This document shows positions 1 to 11,235 of a stretch of DNA of 64,000 nucleotides, piece by piece. Source of the DNA: Neoechinorhynchus agilis (Eukaryota; Acanthocephala); NCBI GenBank assembly GCA_051530055.1, contig CM121342.1, positions 1,116,001 to 1,180,000 of the forward strand, written 5' to 3'. Position numbers and translations under genes: made by a program. Under the pieces are notes generated by a model. The model worked only from the letters and a program-made list of their open reading frames with translations, ran no database searches and had not been told where the DNA came from. How positions within the stretch are numbered: position 1 is the first letter of the stretch; each line of letters starts with the position of its first letter.

Positions 1-174
1 GTTAACAGAGTGGAAATGGTCAAATAAAACTTCTTGTTCTGGCGCCCCGACGTGGAATTCTCGTTTGTTGATTTAACTACCAATAAAAGAACTCGCATTA
101 TCTTAAATCCTTGACTGTCAGCAATGCATGGGTTTTAGAGAGTATCCGGCTTCAACTATTTCTTTACATTTCAG

Positions 175-1000
175 ATGGCACCTAAAAAATCTGAAGTTGA
201 AACGGATTTACCACGTCCATCCCAAGGCTCAACGCTTGCAAAAGCTACTAAATTGATTGCCGTCATTGGTGATGAGGTTTGTTTTTGAGAAATGCTTTAA
301 TTGTAGAGAACTCGCCAGGATACTGTAACTGGTTTCCTGTTGGGTGGAATAGGCGATACTGCGAACGTGGGGATGCAAAGAATCGATAACATGGCTAAGG
401 AACAGCCGATTGAAAAAAAGATTGAACATGACAGCACCAAAACTCAGTCGAATTTCTTCATTGTAACAAAAGGTATAGGTCCAATGATAAACTTAATGTT
501 TGAAAATTCAATCGCTCGTTTCCTAGATACTGAGATTACTGCTATCGAAAAATGTTTTCAGTCATTCGTCGCACGAAAAGATATTGGAATAATATTAATA
601 TGTCAATATGTGAGTTTCAAGACTTTTTGTGAGTGCCCGAACTGAATTTAAGAATTTTGCGGACGCTTTTCTGTAAATGCGAATATCTAAAGCTCACATC
701 GGTTCGAACATGTGTGTATGAACATTCCTTTGTTTTAATTTATCTTTAGTCAGATTTTTAAACTTTGTCCATTTGTCACCTTTTAATCGTTCTCGAAGAC
801 TACGCGATTGCATTAAAGATTCGGTTTAAAACCCTTTTTGCTTTTAGATCGCTGATAAAATTCGAGAATGCGTCGACTCTTGCAAAAGCACAGTTCCAAC
901 CATTCTCGAAATTCCAAGCAAAGAACATCCGTATGATCCCGAGAAGGATTCAATGTTGAAACGAGCAAAGGTAAACCTTAAGCGTCAAATTTATACGTAA
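175..1000 (+). CDS. ATP6V1F: V-type proton ATPase subunit F
   Basis: Subunit F of the V1 sector, part of the central rotor stalk of the vacuolar proton pump. Four exons: 175-276, 319-472, 527-609 and 848-1000, all with GT-AG introns (42, 54 and 238 nt), giving 163 residues in one frame. Family blocks are seen in order: LIAVIGDE, DTVTGFLLGGIG, NFFIVTK, DIGIILICQYIAD and ILEIPSKEHPYDPEKDS, the last being the C-terminal signature of this subunit. The start ATG lies directly after a TTTCAG acceptor-like site (169-174). The protein is longer than the usual ~120 residues: about 20 extra at the N-terminus and a hydrophilic loop of roughly 24 extra residues after GGIG. Identity is near certain; the fourth exon is assumed to read to TAA at 1000. 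Confidence 0.93.
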
Positions 1001-1114
1001 AGTAACTCTCAAATTTAAAAGGGTCTTTTCTCGATGGACGACTTCAAATGATTTCTAATCGTTTTATGTTTTCTTTGAGCGTATAAGTAAAAACACAAAA
1101 AATTTAATTATGTT

Positions 1115-2590
1115 TTAAATAGCAGCTTCCTCAGGGCTCTTCGCAAGATCACTATCCTCTTCAGATTTAATATCTTCTGATGCCCATGGCAGTACTTCTC
1201 CAGTCCCGGTCAGAACGAACGACAGACCGGCCAATACGTAAGTTACTGCGCACATTGTAAAGATGATTCTCCATTCGCTCACAAGACCCCGTTTAACTAC
1301 ATAACCAACTACCGTCGGACACAAGACACCGGGCAGATTTCCGAATGTATTTGAGATACCCCAAATAATTCCAGCATACCGAGGAGCCATATCGTTCGCG
1401 CTACAGTACATGCCACCACCAGTATTGAATCCCGTAGTTGCCAGGACGAGCGTGAAAAGCAATGTTCCTGCCCAAGCTGTTTTGTGGGTGACGAAACCCG
1501 TCAGGAATATGAATATTCCCGGTAAGAACGTCCCTAATCCCGTGAAAACCTTTCTAGCCGTGGTACGGGTCATTAGGCCAGAGTTTATAAGCCGATCGCA
1601 AAGTGCGCCACACACAAGTGTCATGACCCAAATGGTGATATATGGAATGGATCCAAGGAATCCACTTTTCTTAACATCCAGCAGAAGGACGTCTTTACTG
1701 TATGTACTGATGTTTGTAAGTAGAGTGTAGAAGCCGACGTCTTTAAAGAAATGACATGCAAACATTCCCCAGCATGGAATCGAAGTGAAAATCGCTCTGT
1801 AAGGTACTTTTGGAGCTGCTCGATTTGTGGCTGCCATAGGTTTATTGGCACAAATGTACTCTCGTTCGCTTTGCGATATAAAGTGATGCTCTTCGGGTCG
1901 TGATCTTGAGAGGAAAGCAAACAACAGGGTCCATATGATTCCTATAAGACCAGAAACATAGAATACCAACGGCCATCCACCTAGAAACCTTTGATCGCAC
2001 AATACTCCGGACAATGGGAGAGCCACGATTGTTCCAAGTTGTGCTCCGGAGTTACTGATTGAGATGAGGCGACTTCGTTCTTGTTTTGGAGCCCATTCGC
2101 TCAATAAATGCAACAGTGCCGGCCAATTGACACTTGCGAAGAATCCAAGAAGGAAACGGTCGATAAACATAAAAATAGGACTTATTTTTGCGGCAAAAGG
2201 AGTAAGTAGAGTGCATATTGAGCTTCCAGCGACCGATATGACCAACACCTTTTGGGGGCCGATCTTATAAGACAGGATTCCCCCGATAGCTTGAGTGAGG
2301 AGGTATCCATAGAAATAGGAGGCCAAAATGGTTCCCTGCACTTTTCTGTCCCAATGAACGACAATTCGGTTCGAAGTTTCATTGACTACCTGAGTATTTA
2401 TCATTGGCGATGCTGTATGATTGACTTTAGCTGTGCCATTGTCAGTCATGCTGACAATAGCCTGAGTCAGGTTGACCCTTTGGAGGTAGTTGACGACAAG
2501 GCATAAGCATGATAGGATAGCTATTATTAGACGAATTGAGCAAATGAGTTTTGGCACACTTGCTGCTCTATTTGAACATTGTGACGGCAT
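1115..2590 (-). CDS. SLC17-family anion transporter (sialin/VGLUT-like)
   Basis: Uninterrupted 491-residue major facilitator superfamily protein, the normal length for SLC17 organic-anion / phosphate cotransporters. About 12 hydrophobic segments are visible. The SLC17 mark after TM4 is present in modified form (SEWAPKQERSRL near residue 165), and the late-loop block GFNTGGGMYCSANDMAPRYAG then GISNTFGN is typical of the family. N-glycosylation sites sit in the large first extracellular loop (NGT, NHT, NET). It has no introns, unlike its neighbours. The ATG at 2588-2590 directly follows TTTTTTAG on the minus strand, so a 5' UTR intron or trans-splicing may set the mRNA start. Substrate cannot be read from sequence. 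Confidence 0.9.
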   Translation of the reverse strand: MPSQCSNRAASVPKLICSIRLIIAILSCLCLVVNYLQRVNLTQAIVSMTDNGTAKVNHTASPMINTQVVNETSNRIVVHWDRKVQGTILASYFYGYLLTQAIGGILSYKIGPQKVLVISVAGSSICTLLTPFAAKISPIFMFIDRFLLGFFASVNWPALLHLLSEWAPKQERSRLISISNSGAQLGTIVALPLSGVLCDQRFLGGWPLVFYVSGLIGIIWTLLFAFLSRSRPEEHHFISQSEREYICANKPMAATNRAAPKVPYRAIFTSIPCWGMFACHFFKDVGFYTLLTNISTYSKDVLLLDVKKSGFLGSIPYITIWVMTLVCGALCDRLINSGLMTRTTARKVFTGLGTFLPGIFIFLTGFVTHKTAWAGTLLFTLVLATTGFNTGGGMYCSANDMAPRYAGIIWGISNTFGNLPGVLCPTVVGYVVKRGLVSEWRIIFTMCAVTYVLAGLSFVLTGTGEVLPWASEDIKSEEDSDLAKSPEEAAI

Positions 2591-4381
2591 CTAAAAAATG
2601 ATAAGCTTTCGTCAGCTCTTGTGAAAAGGTGGCACGTTTTTCCTAAGAGAAAAAGACATCCACGAACGCTTGCCACAAATGCCTAGAGACGGAACTCTCA
2701 TTCGAAAGCCCGAGAAGAGGAAGTGTTTAGGATGTGTGTGCAAATTTGATTGGTGGAAACGTTAAGCGTTTCTTCTACTAGTCATAGGAATATTCTTTTT
2801 GTGATTTTCTGCCACTCACTGTCGGATCATGAATAAATATGCTAATCCTAGACGTGATTTATCTGTTGGGATCTTTGCGAATTGACGCACTTATCAGGAT
2901 GTGATGCAAAAAAGTTGATCTAGTTCGAAATCGCACTTTTCTATCCTATGAATTATCCCTTCGGGTATAATGAATCGTTCCTAGCTCTAGTTTTATATAA
3001 AATATGGATACAAAATACACACAGGCATTAAAAATTCTATATTCGAAATTTCAATATTTGAATACATTTGAAACGATATCACCTGCATTATCTGTCAAAA
3101 ACAGTGCAATCCCATACTTAAGTTGATTCTGACAAGGCTCTCATTAGTTTCAACTCGCTGTCTTATTGATTCAAGAACGTCGCGTAACACTAAGTCGTTC
3201 GTGAACGACGTATTGATCGCTACCGTAAGATTGATTAGACTTACGCTTTACACTTGTTTTCACCCTATTAAGAAATCTAAATGCAGTCCGAATATTCGGA
3301 GCACGCCCGAAGCCTTATAAAGAAGACACTATGTAGGAGTCGGTAATCAAAAATCAATCAATTTGACAAACTCAATGTTTCACTGTCGATCAATTATTTG
3401 TAAAACCACGCATTTCCTCAATTGTTGGCACTTTAGTTGTTATCAATCGAATTTCGACTCGATAAAGTAAGACTGAATAATATATTTTAGCTTTTTACTA
3501 GCTCGAAATGCGACCAATGCGTTTAAATCGGCAAAAGCGCTGTGCCCAAAAGGTAGGTTGGGACGTTCGCGTTGCTTTGCTGTGATTCTTTTCTCAGAGA
3601 CAGCAGATGAACACTTCAGAAATTCAATTAATCGTCGAAGAAAACGATTTCGGTTTATCTTTGATTAGGTTATCTTCTTGATTTTATCCTAATTGTGTCT
3701 ATAAAAGCCCGAGTACTAAACAGAGAATTGAGGTAAAAAAATTGCCACCATTCAAACTTACTTTTGATGTTTGGAATTGCTGTATTTATTATAAACCTTG
3801 CATGACTATTTATTCGACCGTTACACCAGGACGGTAGCTGAGTGATACAGAGCCGTTATGTGAATGGACTTTAAAACTTAGGTAACCTTAACATATAAAC
3901 GTGTTATTACTATTTATTTGCTTTTTAGGAAATGTATGCAGAATATTTGTTAAATAACCTTGCGGCCCACTTTAACCACAATAGTTCGTTGTCAAGATAT
4001 CATAAGCAAAGATTATTAACACTCGGAAGCACGGCTCGGTCGCCTTAGAGGGATCTGAACATTTGTCTAAACACATTTTTGTATAATTACTTTCCTTGTG
4101 TACAGAAAATTTAACTTTGAGCCATAATTCAATAATCTTACTTTTGACCAGCAAACTGTATATTGCTCCACATTTTCAACTCATTCTTTTTCTACTTCAA
4201 CCAAGTGCAGCAATTGTACTTCACCACATTAATAGAGTTTTGTTTCGCCGATCAAAGATTCGCAATTTTCAAAAATTCTTAAACGGTTGTCATTTTATTG
4301 TTGAAGCTGCATTAAAAACCTCGTTCCGGCGAGGCGAGTTAAACATTGAATATCAAACAATTCCCTCTTTAACTATGCACA
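2591..4381. other. Intergenic, no gene supported
   Basis: About 1.8 kb between the SLC17 start and a small ORF. Only short, poorly coding frames are seen. The first few hundred bases probably hold the SLC17 promoter and 5' UTR. Confidence 0.5.
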
Positions 4382-4618
4382 ATGTTCAGTAGGAAGGACG
4401 CCAGAAAATTGGCAGGTTTTCTGAGATCCAGTCTCGACAGCAGTGCGAATGTGGTAACGTCAGCCTACGATTTTCTGGATAGAATCAAATCCGTTAACTG
4501 TACAGACGATATATTTATGCTCTTGACGGACGTTAGATCGATGTTTACTGAGTACCTATTAAAGAAGCAATTGAGCCCTAAATTTCAATCCTGGAACAAA
4601 ATGACACGTAGAACCTAA
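4382..4618 (+). CDS. Small hypothetical ORF (78 aa)
   Basis: ATG-initiated frame with a mostly helical, charged product (begins MFSRKDARKLAGFL). I recognise no family. It sits just upstream of the 3' end of an opposed LINE, so it could be the last exon of an unseen gene or part of an old element. Weak call. Confidence 0.25.
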   Translation: MFSRKDARKLAGFLRSSLDSSANVVTSAYDFLDRIKSVNCTDDIFMLLTDVRSMFTEYLLKKQLSPKFQSWNKMTRRT

Positions 4619-4639
4619 GCAAAGTGAAAGGGAGACAAT

Positions 4640-6480
4640 TACTCCAGTTCTTTACCAGGTATACGAACTTCGAGCTTGAGAACCACGACCAGATTGATGG
4701 GGTTGGGCAGCATGGAAAAGGGAGCGTAGATTTAAGGAGGTGCGAGGTTGAGGGAGGGTGAAATGAATTAGGATTACGAGTGTTGTGCTCGTGTGAAAAG
4801 GAGCGATATGTGGAAGAAATTGTGGTGGTGGTATGGTGGATAGGCGTTTTGATTGTTTTATGAAAATAGCATCAAGGCAATTTTAGATGCTCTTTTGTGA
4901 AGAACTTCAAGACGACGGATTTGAGATTTGGATAGGTTTCAGAAGACGGGATAACCGTAGGCGAGGGATGGTAAGATAAAGCAGAATAAAATTTGTAGAG
5001 GTCGGTTGAAGGGATTCCTAAATGTCCTATGCGTTTGAGAAGATAAATATTAAAGGCGTTGTGCTTGAGGGAGAGAGTGAAATGTGCGAGTCCCGTTTCA
5101 AATTTGATTGAAATTGAATACCCAGAATTCTTAGGGACGTTACTCGTAGGATGTCATTTAGAAGCTCAGGGGGTGATGTAGGGTTGCGGGAGAGGGGATC
5201 ATTTAGAAGCATTAAGGGAAATTGAGATGGAGTTTGTGATTGGTGCAGAAGTCTTTTATGTGTGTGATTTCTTTAGAGGTTAAGGAAAGGGAGAGGTGGG
5301 GTGGTGAATGGGTGATGAGGGTGAGATGATCGGCGTATAAGAAAAGTTTAGAGTGAGAGGATAGAGGTCTGAGGCCGTTTTGGAAAATATTAAAGAAAAG
5401 TGGTGACAACACCTTGAGGTACGCCTTTGGTGAGGGTAGACCGGCAGTGAATGTATTGTTTGTGATTCTTAAGATAAGATTCGAGCTAGCGGATCTGCCA
5501 CAAATTGAGACCAAAATCGGAGCAGGCCCGGAGAAGGAGTGAATGGTCCGCGGATTCGAATGCTCTTGATAAATCCAGTTGAATGAGAAGGGTGACTTGG
5601 GAGGGATTCTTGTCAAGGGAGAGTGTCATAAATGCAAAGTATTGCATCAGTTGCAGAAAATCTGGGTCGGAAGCCGAATTGTAGGGCGATAATTTTTCGT
5701 TGCGAAGTGAAAGAAGGCGACTTTTTAAACATTTTTCGATAATTTTTGAAAAAGCGGGCAGAATGGAATTTGGACGGAAGGATTCGGCCGAAATAGGATG
5801 CCCTTTTTGGAACAAGTATAACTTTAGCATTTTTCAGGCATGAGGGGTAGATGGCATATAAAAATCTGAGGTTTATAATGTGGGTAAGAGGTTCGGGGAT
5901 GACGCAGCAAAGAGCCCAGTTTGGGATTTCGGATTGAGAGGACGAATTTCCAGGTAATTCCATGAGATACTCTAGTACTTCATATGATGAAACTAAGGGG
6001 AGTATCTGCAGGTTGACAAAAGTTTGGAGTCTGATGTCGAGCAGTGACTGTAAATTGAGTCAGAGCAGAGGTTCTGGTTAATGGAATCTAGAACCTGTGT
6101 TAATTCAGTGGATGTAAAATTAGGGAAGGGATTCGGGTGGCGTAGACCAAGGGAGTCCTTTACGGCCCGCCACCATGTTGAGTTGCCACCTGAACGAATT
6201 TTAGAGGAAAGGAAGTTTTTGCGGGCGATAAGTATTTTGTTAGTTAGAGCTACTTGTAAACGGAGAAAGTCTGGGTGGTTATTATGGTGGGCATTAGAAG
6301 CTTGCTTTTGAAGAAGTTTCAAGATGGGGGTTATCCATGGTTGGTCGCGGTTGGATATCCTAATGAATTTTTTGGGAATTGCCGAAGCTAGGGAATTTTT
6401 ATGATTGAGGTTAGGGAGGACATGGCCAAGGAAGGGTCATTTGTGTTGTCAGAGTGGGATGTGCAGATGTTAGAGTTGAA
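4640..6480 (-). mobile_element. Jockey/CR1-like LINE fragment (reverse transcriptase)
   Basis: Minus-strand remains of a non-LTR retrotransposon reverse transcriptase. In order from 6320: the linker between endonuclease and RT, then VILVPK..SF.P.SILPAFSKIIEKCLKSRL (5700-5850), QFGFRP.FSATDAI, IQLDLSRAFESADH (domain with the first catalytic Asp), a degraded YADHLTLIT (about 5320; normally YADD) and the C-terminal PNDILRVTSLRILGIQF (about 5130). The endonuclease and ORF1 are missing, so the copy is 5'-truncated. Several frame changes show it is dead. Shorter copies of the same family lie at 33413-33805, 40195-40290 and 46020-46695. Confidence 0.82.
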
Positions 6481-7286
6481 AGAGCCCGTTCATCGTTGCA
6501 TTAGACTTAAAGGCGTTCATTCTTTAATATGATAACTCCACTATTTTAAGCCTTTTGAACATACATTTTATAGTGTGGATTTCGCAGTAAAGCAGTGTAA
6601 AATACCTGCGAGTTCCGACGACAAAAAATTCCAATATTTTTGCTCAAATGTTTATCAGGTTGTAAACGTTCATTACATTTTATGCGGACAATATTTAGAC
6701 CTTTGTATGCACAAAACGGAACTCAATCATAAAACAATAGAAGGTAATCATTGCGTAAATGCCAACCAAATTACATTATCGGCTATAACTTCGCAAGTCG
6801 TTTCAGTATCCGGACCTGCGTAAAAAAACCCGAAAACGCTGCTTAAGTCTAATGGGGTTAAAAAAAACTACGAAACGTCCATGCCGATTTTTTTAAATGC
6901 CAACTGCCGTTACTTTGCTTATTGTCTAATAAAGGAAAGGGATCTTGTTCCTTGAAGAAGGATCTCAAGATTCGCTCCGTATTGGTGCGGAAAAGGGAGA
7001 ACTGTGGCGATTAAAGACAAAAATGTTAAACAAATGATTATGAATACTTAGAATTGGTGTGAGCATGTCCTAGGGCACGATATGTTTGATTGGCTTAGTC
7101 AATTCAGACTTGATTTAAAGCGGCGATTGCCTTTTTCTTAGTGTTAGGTTAAAAAGTAACATTTTTAAAACGCACTACAATGGATGTTTCAAACCAAATC
7201 ATAGGTCCGAACGTTTTGGAAACAAACGCTTTTTCTCAGCGGTGTCACGCACATTATAATATCAGTGTTTATTTCCCCAATTTAGT
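6481..7286. other. Intergenic, no gene supported
   Basis: Between the LINE and the ATP7 stop codon. A 66-82 residue frame at 6575-6823 shows no recognisable features. The part nearest 7286 is the likely 3' UTR of ATP7. Confidence 0.45.
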
Positions 7287-10200
7287 TCAGCTTAAAGGAA
7301 CAGCGGAGTATCTATGCTGAACGGCTCCTCGAAATATTTGTCCGAACGTGACAACGACTGAATCGGCTGCTGATACCACGATTCTATATACGTGTTCCAT
7401 TAACGAATTTGGTCTATTAAATTTATACGAGTGCCGGGGACGGTTGTCAAAAATGAATGGATCTGTTTCGTCCTCAATACTGCTGGGATCACTTGTGTGG
7501 GTGGATTCTGCGTGTGGATTGACGTGTCGTTTTTTCCAGCTTATTAATAAGGAATTTATTAGTATCGACAAATTTAGAGAGAGAAAAAAGAACTTTGAAA
7601 CTCACCTTCGAAGATAGAGGGAAGATAATACGACGCTTACTGAACTCATGGCCATAGCTGCTGAAGCCGTCCATGGCATCAGAGATAGTCCCAAAGGAAG
7701 AAAAAGTCCCGCGGCGATTGGAATGGCAATCATATTATAAACAGTCGCGAATACAAAGTTTCGTCTGATTACCCGAACGGTAGCTCGAGAAAGGTCGATT
7801 GCTGCTACTACGTTTAAGAGATCATCCTTCATTAAGACAATATCAGCTGATTCAGCTGCAATGTCAGCACCACAACCTATCCCGATTCCGAGATCAGCTT
7901 GAGCAAGAGCTGGAGAATCATTAACACCATCACCGACCATAGCAACCGGTTGATTGTTACTCATCTGGAGACTTTTGATCACTTTTGCCTTTTCGTCCGG
8001 GCGGACTTCCGCGATCACTTTTTCGATTCCTGCTTGTCTTGCAATGTTTTGAGCAGTGGCTCGACGATCGCCGGTTAACATAAGTACCTCGAGTTTTCGG
8101 GATTTTAAAAGACGAATTGCTTCTGTTGCTTCGGGTTTAATTGGATCACTTTTGTCCAAGAGTTTCAAGCACAATTGGCGGACATTGGAGAAAAGAAGCA
8201 TCCGATTTTAAGAAATAAACAAATGATTTCTTTTTACAAAAGCAAAAATCAAGCTATTTTATTGAATTAAGTCATTTGTTCTAAAATCATAGGGCAATTT
8301 TTAAGAAATCCTATCGTCCCCTAGAACCCATATTCGGCGTAAAAATAATGATTAACATATTAAGCCGTTTTTTTGTGACATCATGTTTGAACAATTTTCC
8401 CCAAAGCTTAGCTTTAACTTATCGTTACCGAAAATATTCGTTGTCAAACGTTTTATTGACCACTTTAAAGCCAGTCTGCTAAAGATTTGAAATTCGTTAT
8501 TCGTGCGTTTGTTAGCTGCTAAGAAGCTGTATAAGTCTCACAAGAATGGCAGAATTGATATATATGGTGCCCCACACGCCCCCCGAAAGGGTTGCATTGA
8601 AAATCCTCGACCTATAGCAAACAAATACATGACTTGATTAGCTGAAGCAGCCCAAACGACCGTTAATCCTTCAGATTCCCATTGACTTGCGCAACGCTTG
8701 CTATCCTCATCGATCGTGGCTCCAGAATCCCTCACGAAATCCACATTTCCAACAAAAAACGTGGCTTCGAATCCATTCTCGTCTTTGACCACAGCATTCA
8801 CTCCCAGACCAGCACGAGAGTCGAACTTCACTACATTTACTTCATCGCCGCTTCCACAATACTCAACAATTGCCTTAGCCAAAATATGTTCCGAACGACT
8901 TTCGATTGCTGAAATTAACTTAAAATCATTTTTTACATTGGCTGGTCCGCGTTTTACGTTGACCACACGAGCTTTCCCCCTAGTCAAAGTTCCTGTTTTA
9001 TCGAACACAATCACCTTTACTTTGTGTGCTGTTTCAAGTGGACCGCCTCCTTTGATAAGAATCCCATTTTTAGCTCCTACGCCCGTTCCGACCATTACGG
9101 CGGTAGGTGTTGCCAGTCCCAGAGCACACGGACATGCGATTGCGAGGACCGATATCGCGTATCGGAATGCGGTCTCGAAAATAACTTCGTATCGGGACAC
9201 AATGGCGCTCAGATGGTACTTATAAAACGAGGAAGCAATTATTGCCAAAGGAGTCTTACTAAATATTCTTACTCTTGAATGTCTAAGGACAAACTCGTAA
9301 TTGAAGGCGCCTACAAAAAGCCAACTAGACAAAGTGACTGTAGAAAGAATAAGTATTCCAGGTACGAAATATCCTGATATTCGATCCGCAAAACTTTGAA
9401 TTGGTGCCTGTAGATATCTGAGGAATTGGCGACTTTTGTACCAATAATAACCATACTTTATTGGTTTGAGCGCTTTCGATTAATTTTACGATCTGATTCA
9501 GGGTTGTGTCTGTGCCGATATGAGTGGCCCGTATGATAACAGTGCCTCGTTGGTTGAATGTGCCACCGATTAAAGAGTTTCCTAGTAGAAAAGGGCAAAT
9601 GTTTCCCGAATACATCGATGCTCATTTGTGAGCCAAAATATCACTACCTTTCACTTTATGAACAGGCATAGATTCTCCGGTCAACAAAGACTCATCCACA
9701 GCACATGTTCCATCGATTATTATTCCGTGAAATCTCGACTGAAGGCCAAGTTGAGATTTCTTAGTATATTCCATCAGTTGGCACTTTCATTCCTGGTAGA
9801 ATCTAAATCGTTTATTTCTACAAAACCAACTTAGAGCTTATTCTAACCTTCACTAAATCTCCAAGTTCAAACAAATCTGCGTTTAGGGTACATTCGTAAT
9901 AGATGGTTCCATTAATAGAGTGCTCAATCTCACGTGACTCGCTACAAGAAACTCCAGAAAAATTAAGTTGCTCGCGTGGTACAAGTACAATCCCGTCAGT
10001 CGGTTGCAGCGACATTAATTTGGTCAAGGCTTCAGATGTCTTTCCTTTAGCCATGTTTTCAAGCCATCGACCAAGACTAACAAACATAACGAGCATTGGA
10101 ATCACATCGAAGAACGTTATTGGGTTCAAAGATGGTCTGGACGCAAAATTAGCAAGGATCACACTCAATCCAACGTCTACTACCGAATACACGAACGCTA

Positions 10201-11235
10201 TACTTGTGGCCATACAAACAAGAACGTCCATGTTGGCTGATTTGGTATGCACTACTGATCCGTATGCTCGTTTAAAGAAATACCGAAACACGAGATATTG
10301 AACGGGGCAAGCGAGTGCAAACATTATAACATTGTCAATACCAAGACCAGATATTATCATGGGAATGTTGCTGTGACCCACGGCGAACATGAACACGAAC
10401 ATAGCGATCATTGAAGGAAGACCAAAAAGGGTGGATGTCGCAAATGCTGTTCTCCACTTTTCCACTTCTTTTGCTTCTCCTAATTTCATCCGTTCGTAGC
10501 GATTATCGACTGGAACGATGAGTGATTTGTAACCTTCGTCAATCAGCTTTTTCATTATCCTTCGTATTCCTGTCTTTTGTTGGTCATATCCACATTTGTA
10601 GTGACTTGTGTTGGGAAAAGGCTGCTGAACAATATCCAATACTCCATTTATTTGCTCGAGAACATCGTGGGCACTCCGTTCACTTTTTCGAAATGGTTCG
10701 ATCTAAGAAGACTTATTTTAAGCTTCGAAAATTATCATGAAAAGTTTATCGGCGGCATTAAAAATATTTCAATGAATTTTTAGGCTTTTAGATTGCTTAA
10801 ATTTCACATTACAAGAGTGGAAGATTGAAATCTTTGATCAGTGACCAACCTGCAACATCATATTCCCCAACTTTGCCACGGTCCCAGTTTCCTCGCCATC
10901 GCCATTATCAACCGCGACTTCAAATCCGACCTCCTCTATATGACCAGCGATATCCTTTATGTTCAGTTTACTTTCGTCATAATCGATTTTGGCCTGAGAT
11001 GCCATCAATGAGACATTTACTTTTTCTATTCCTACTCGAATTTAGTGAAAATTTGAAGCTCAAAAGGTTACTTACCAGGTACTTTGAGCAAAGCACGTTC
11101 AAGTGAGGCTACACAAGAAGCACACGACATTCCATAGACGGACAATGTAACTTGTTTTGTCTTTTGAACAAATTGAACGATACAACCATCACCGGCTGGG
11201 TTGGAGTAATCTATTGAAGTAAAATTTTTATTCAT
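7287..11235 (-). CDS. ATP7: Copper-transporting P1B-type ATPase (ATP7 homologue)
   Basis: Cu(I)-exporting ATPase of the trans-Golgi / plasma membrane. Exons (minus strand): 11235-11076, 11031-10850, 10702-9848, 9802-9770, 9726-9648, 9581-9457, 9407-8611, 8148-7606, 7539-7287; joined they give one frame of about 1008 residues. Seen in order: heavy-metal domain with GMSCASC; a second HMA-like domain without CxxC; eight-TM core; TGES actuator loop; the copper-selective CPC in [16 protein letters not shown]; phosphorylation site [46 protein letters not shown]; and a 3' tail after [11 protein letters not shown]. It has one intact N-terminal metal site where vertebrate ATP7 has six. SEHIL replaces the conserved SEHPL. 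Two of its introns (9727-9769 and 8149-8610) lack GT-AG ends and are flanked by inverted repeats; the others are canonical (44-147 nt). Start ATG at 11235 is the first in frame. Confidence 0.93.
8149..8610 (-). other. Non-canonical hairpin intron 2 in ATP7 (between N- and P-domain)
   Basis: 462-nt interruption splitting the invariant block AIGD.IKPEA. The junction needs ATAGG|T|GAT, which no GT-AG pair gives; the nearest reading is GT...AA with a shared GT at the two borders. The ends carry a 15-nt inverted repeat (8597-8611 with 8154-8168, 12 of 15 positions paired). Removing it makes exon lengths 797+543+253 sum to whole codons. Confidence 0.7.
9727..9769 (-). other. Non-canonical hairpin intron 1 in ATP7 (actuator domain)
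   Basis: 43-nt interruption with an in-frame stop, between VPTDG and [18 protein letters not shown]. No GT-AG choice removes it. Removal (AT...AC ends as drawn; a GGAATA direct repeat makes the exact border ambiguous by a few bases) restores the normal actuator loop. Inside lies a 12-nt inverted repeat, 9729-9740 against 9749-9760, with one mismatch and an 8-nt loop. Confidence 0.72.

Noticed and set aside
325-472. V-ATPase F insertion as a hairpin intron
   Set aside because: No inverted repeat at its borders and no stop inside; a real protein loop is simpler.
9727-9769. U12-type AT-AC intron
   Set aside because: The donor ATATACTAAG lacks the U12 consensus and no U12 branch site is seen; the inverted repeat is the stronger feature. 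Not fully excluded.
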